Shown in pieces: positions 63,792 through 64,000 of a stretch of 64,000 bases of DNA. Within the stretch, counting starts at the first letter, position 1; the number at the start of each line of letters is the position of its first letter. This stretch comes from Streptomyces shenzhenensis (GTDB lineage: Bacteria > Actinomycetota > Actinomycetes > Streptomycetales > Streptomycetaceae). The DNA lies in contig NZ_PENI01000031.1 of assembly GCF_003688995.1 (NCBI RefSeq), positions 1-64,000 of the forward strand. Direction: 5' to 3'. The notes below the pieces were generated by a model. That model was not told the origin of the DNA, made no database searches, and saw only the letters and a program-made list of their open reading frames with translations. Both the position numbers and the translations under genes were made by a program.

Positions 63792-64000
63792 TCATCCATG
63801 GACCGGCTCCACACCCGTACGCCGGAGGAAGCCGTCGGCGACTTTGACGAAGGTGTCGTCCGCCTCGTACGCGCCGATCGTCACCCGTACTCCCTCACCC
63901 GGGATGGTCTGGCCGGCGAGGCCCGCCTCGTGGCAGTCCGCGCAGTACATCGCCCGGGACCCGGTCCAGGAAGACCTCCAGCTCGGTCCGGTGCACAGTG
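63792..64000 (-). pseudogene. histidinol-phosphate-aminotransferase-like remnant (cut by window edge)
   Basis: Frames on the minus strand read HRTELEVFLDRVPGDVL, then in another frame GLAGQTIPGEGVRVTIGAYEAD followed by DTFVKVADGFLRRTG and a stop at 63792-63794. The second piece resembles the C-terminal Arg-containing GVRVTVG motif of HisC-type aminotransferases. The piece with the PLP lysine is missing between the two. Frameshift or deletion is likely; the 5' part lies beyond the window. Confidence 0.5.

Overview
The window is very GC-rich and packed with Streptomyces-type genes: Tat- and lipoprotein-type signals, large families of LLM monooxygenases, TetR, HxlR, SorC, IclR and GntR regulators, GTG and TTG starts, and ATGA-coupled operons. 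It looks like accessory chromosomal-arm DNA of a Streptomyces or close relative. Intact catabolic and transport operons alternate with many decayed gene fragments (transposases, an integrase piece, replication-relaxation, DnaJ, WD40, GDSL, kinase and ABC remnants). All calls come from reading the translations; no database search was run.

0-12.5 kb: a MarR tail, an acyl carrier protein followed by the scar of a ketosynthase gene, a double-hotdog protein, a LysR regulator divergent from a diaminopropionate ammonia-lyase and an M20 amidohydrolase, a RibD/DHFR-like reductase, an alpha/beta hydrolase, a SorC regulator divergent from a zinc polyol-type dehydrogenase, and an HxlR regulator divergent from a quinone oxidoreductase. 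12.5-18.1 kb is mostly fragments with three secreted or lipoprotein genes. 18.3-20 kb is a TetR/quinone-oxidoreductase pair with a three-copy operator. 20.4-22.4 kb is an rsgA-methyltransferase operon led by a 22-residue leader ORF and a hairpin that covers the rsgA ribosome binding site. 22.5-29 kb holds fragments, a GH43-like enzyme and a large GH106-like rhamnosidase with a LacI-type operator.

29-33 kb is a second remnant zone (ABC ATPase, IS transposase) with DinB and MFS genes. 33-53.8 kb looks like a small-molecule scavenging region, probably for organosulfur or thiamin-precursor compounds: an SsuABC/ThiXYZ-like importer with two extra signal-less binding-protein paralogs, an IclR regulator divergent from a thiM - FMN monooxygenase - rhodanese - GntR operon, a Dpp-type importer, an MFS exporter, a decayed second monooxygenase, a DUF1684 protein and an F420/FMN-type oxidoreductase. 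Two short leader ORFs carrying the Arg-rich H(L/I)DL motif sit before the transporter genes, which suggests attenuation by cysteine or sulfur supply.

53.98-61.39 kb is the most interesting part: a tightly coupled minus-strand operon with a complete polyketide beta-branching (HMG-CoA-synthase) cassette. It has a donor ACP, a Cys-to-Ser decarboxylating ketosynthase, an HCS and two enoyl-CoA hydratases, plus one free-standing trans-AT-like ketosynthase, one acceptor ACP and one PhcB-like methyltransferase. No multimodular PKS, acyltransferase or thioesterase is visible. This suggests a very small pathway that makes a beta-branched, possibly methyl-esterified short acyl product. A TPR-containing helix-turn-helix regulator lies upstream.
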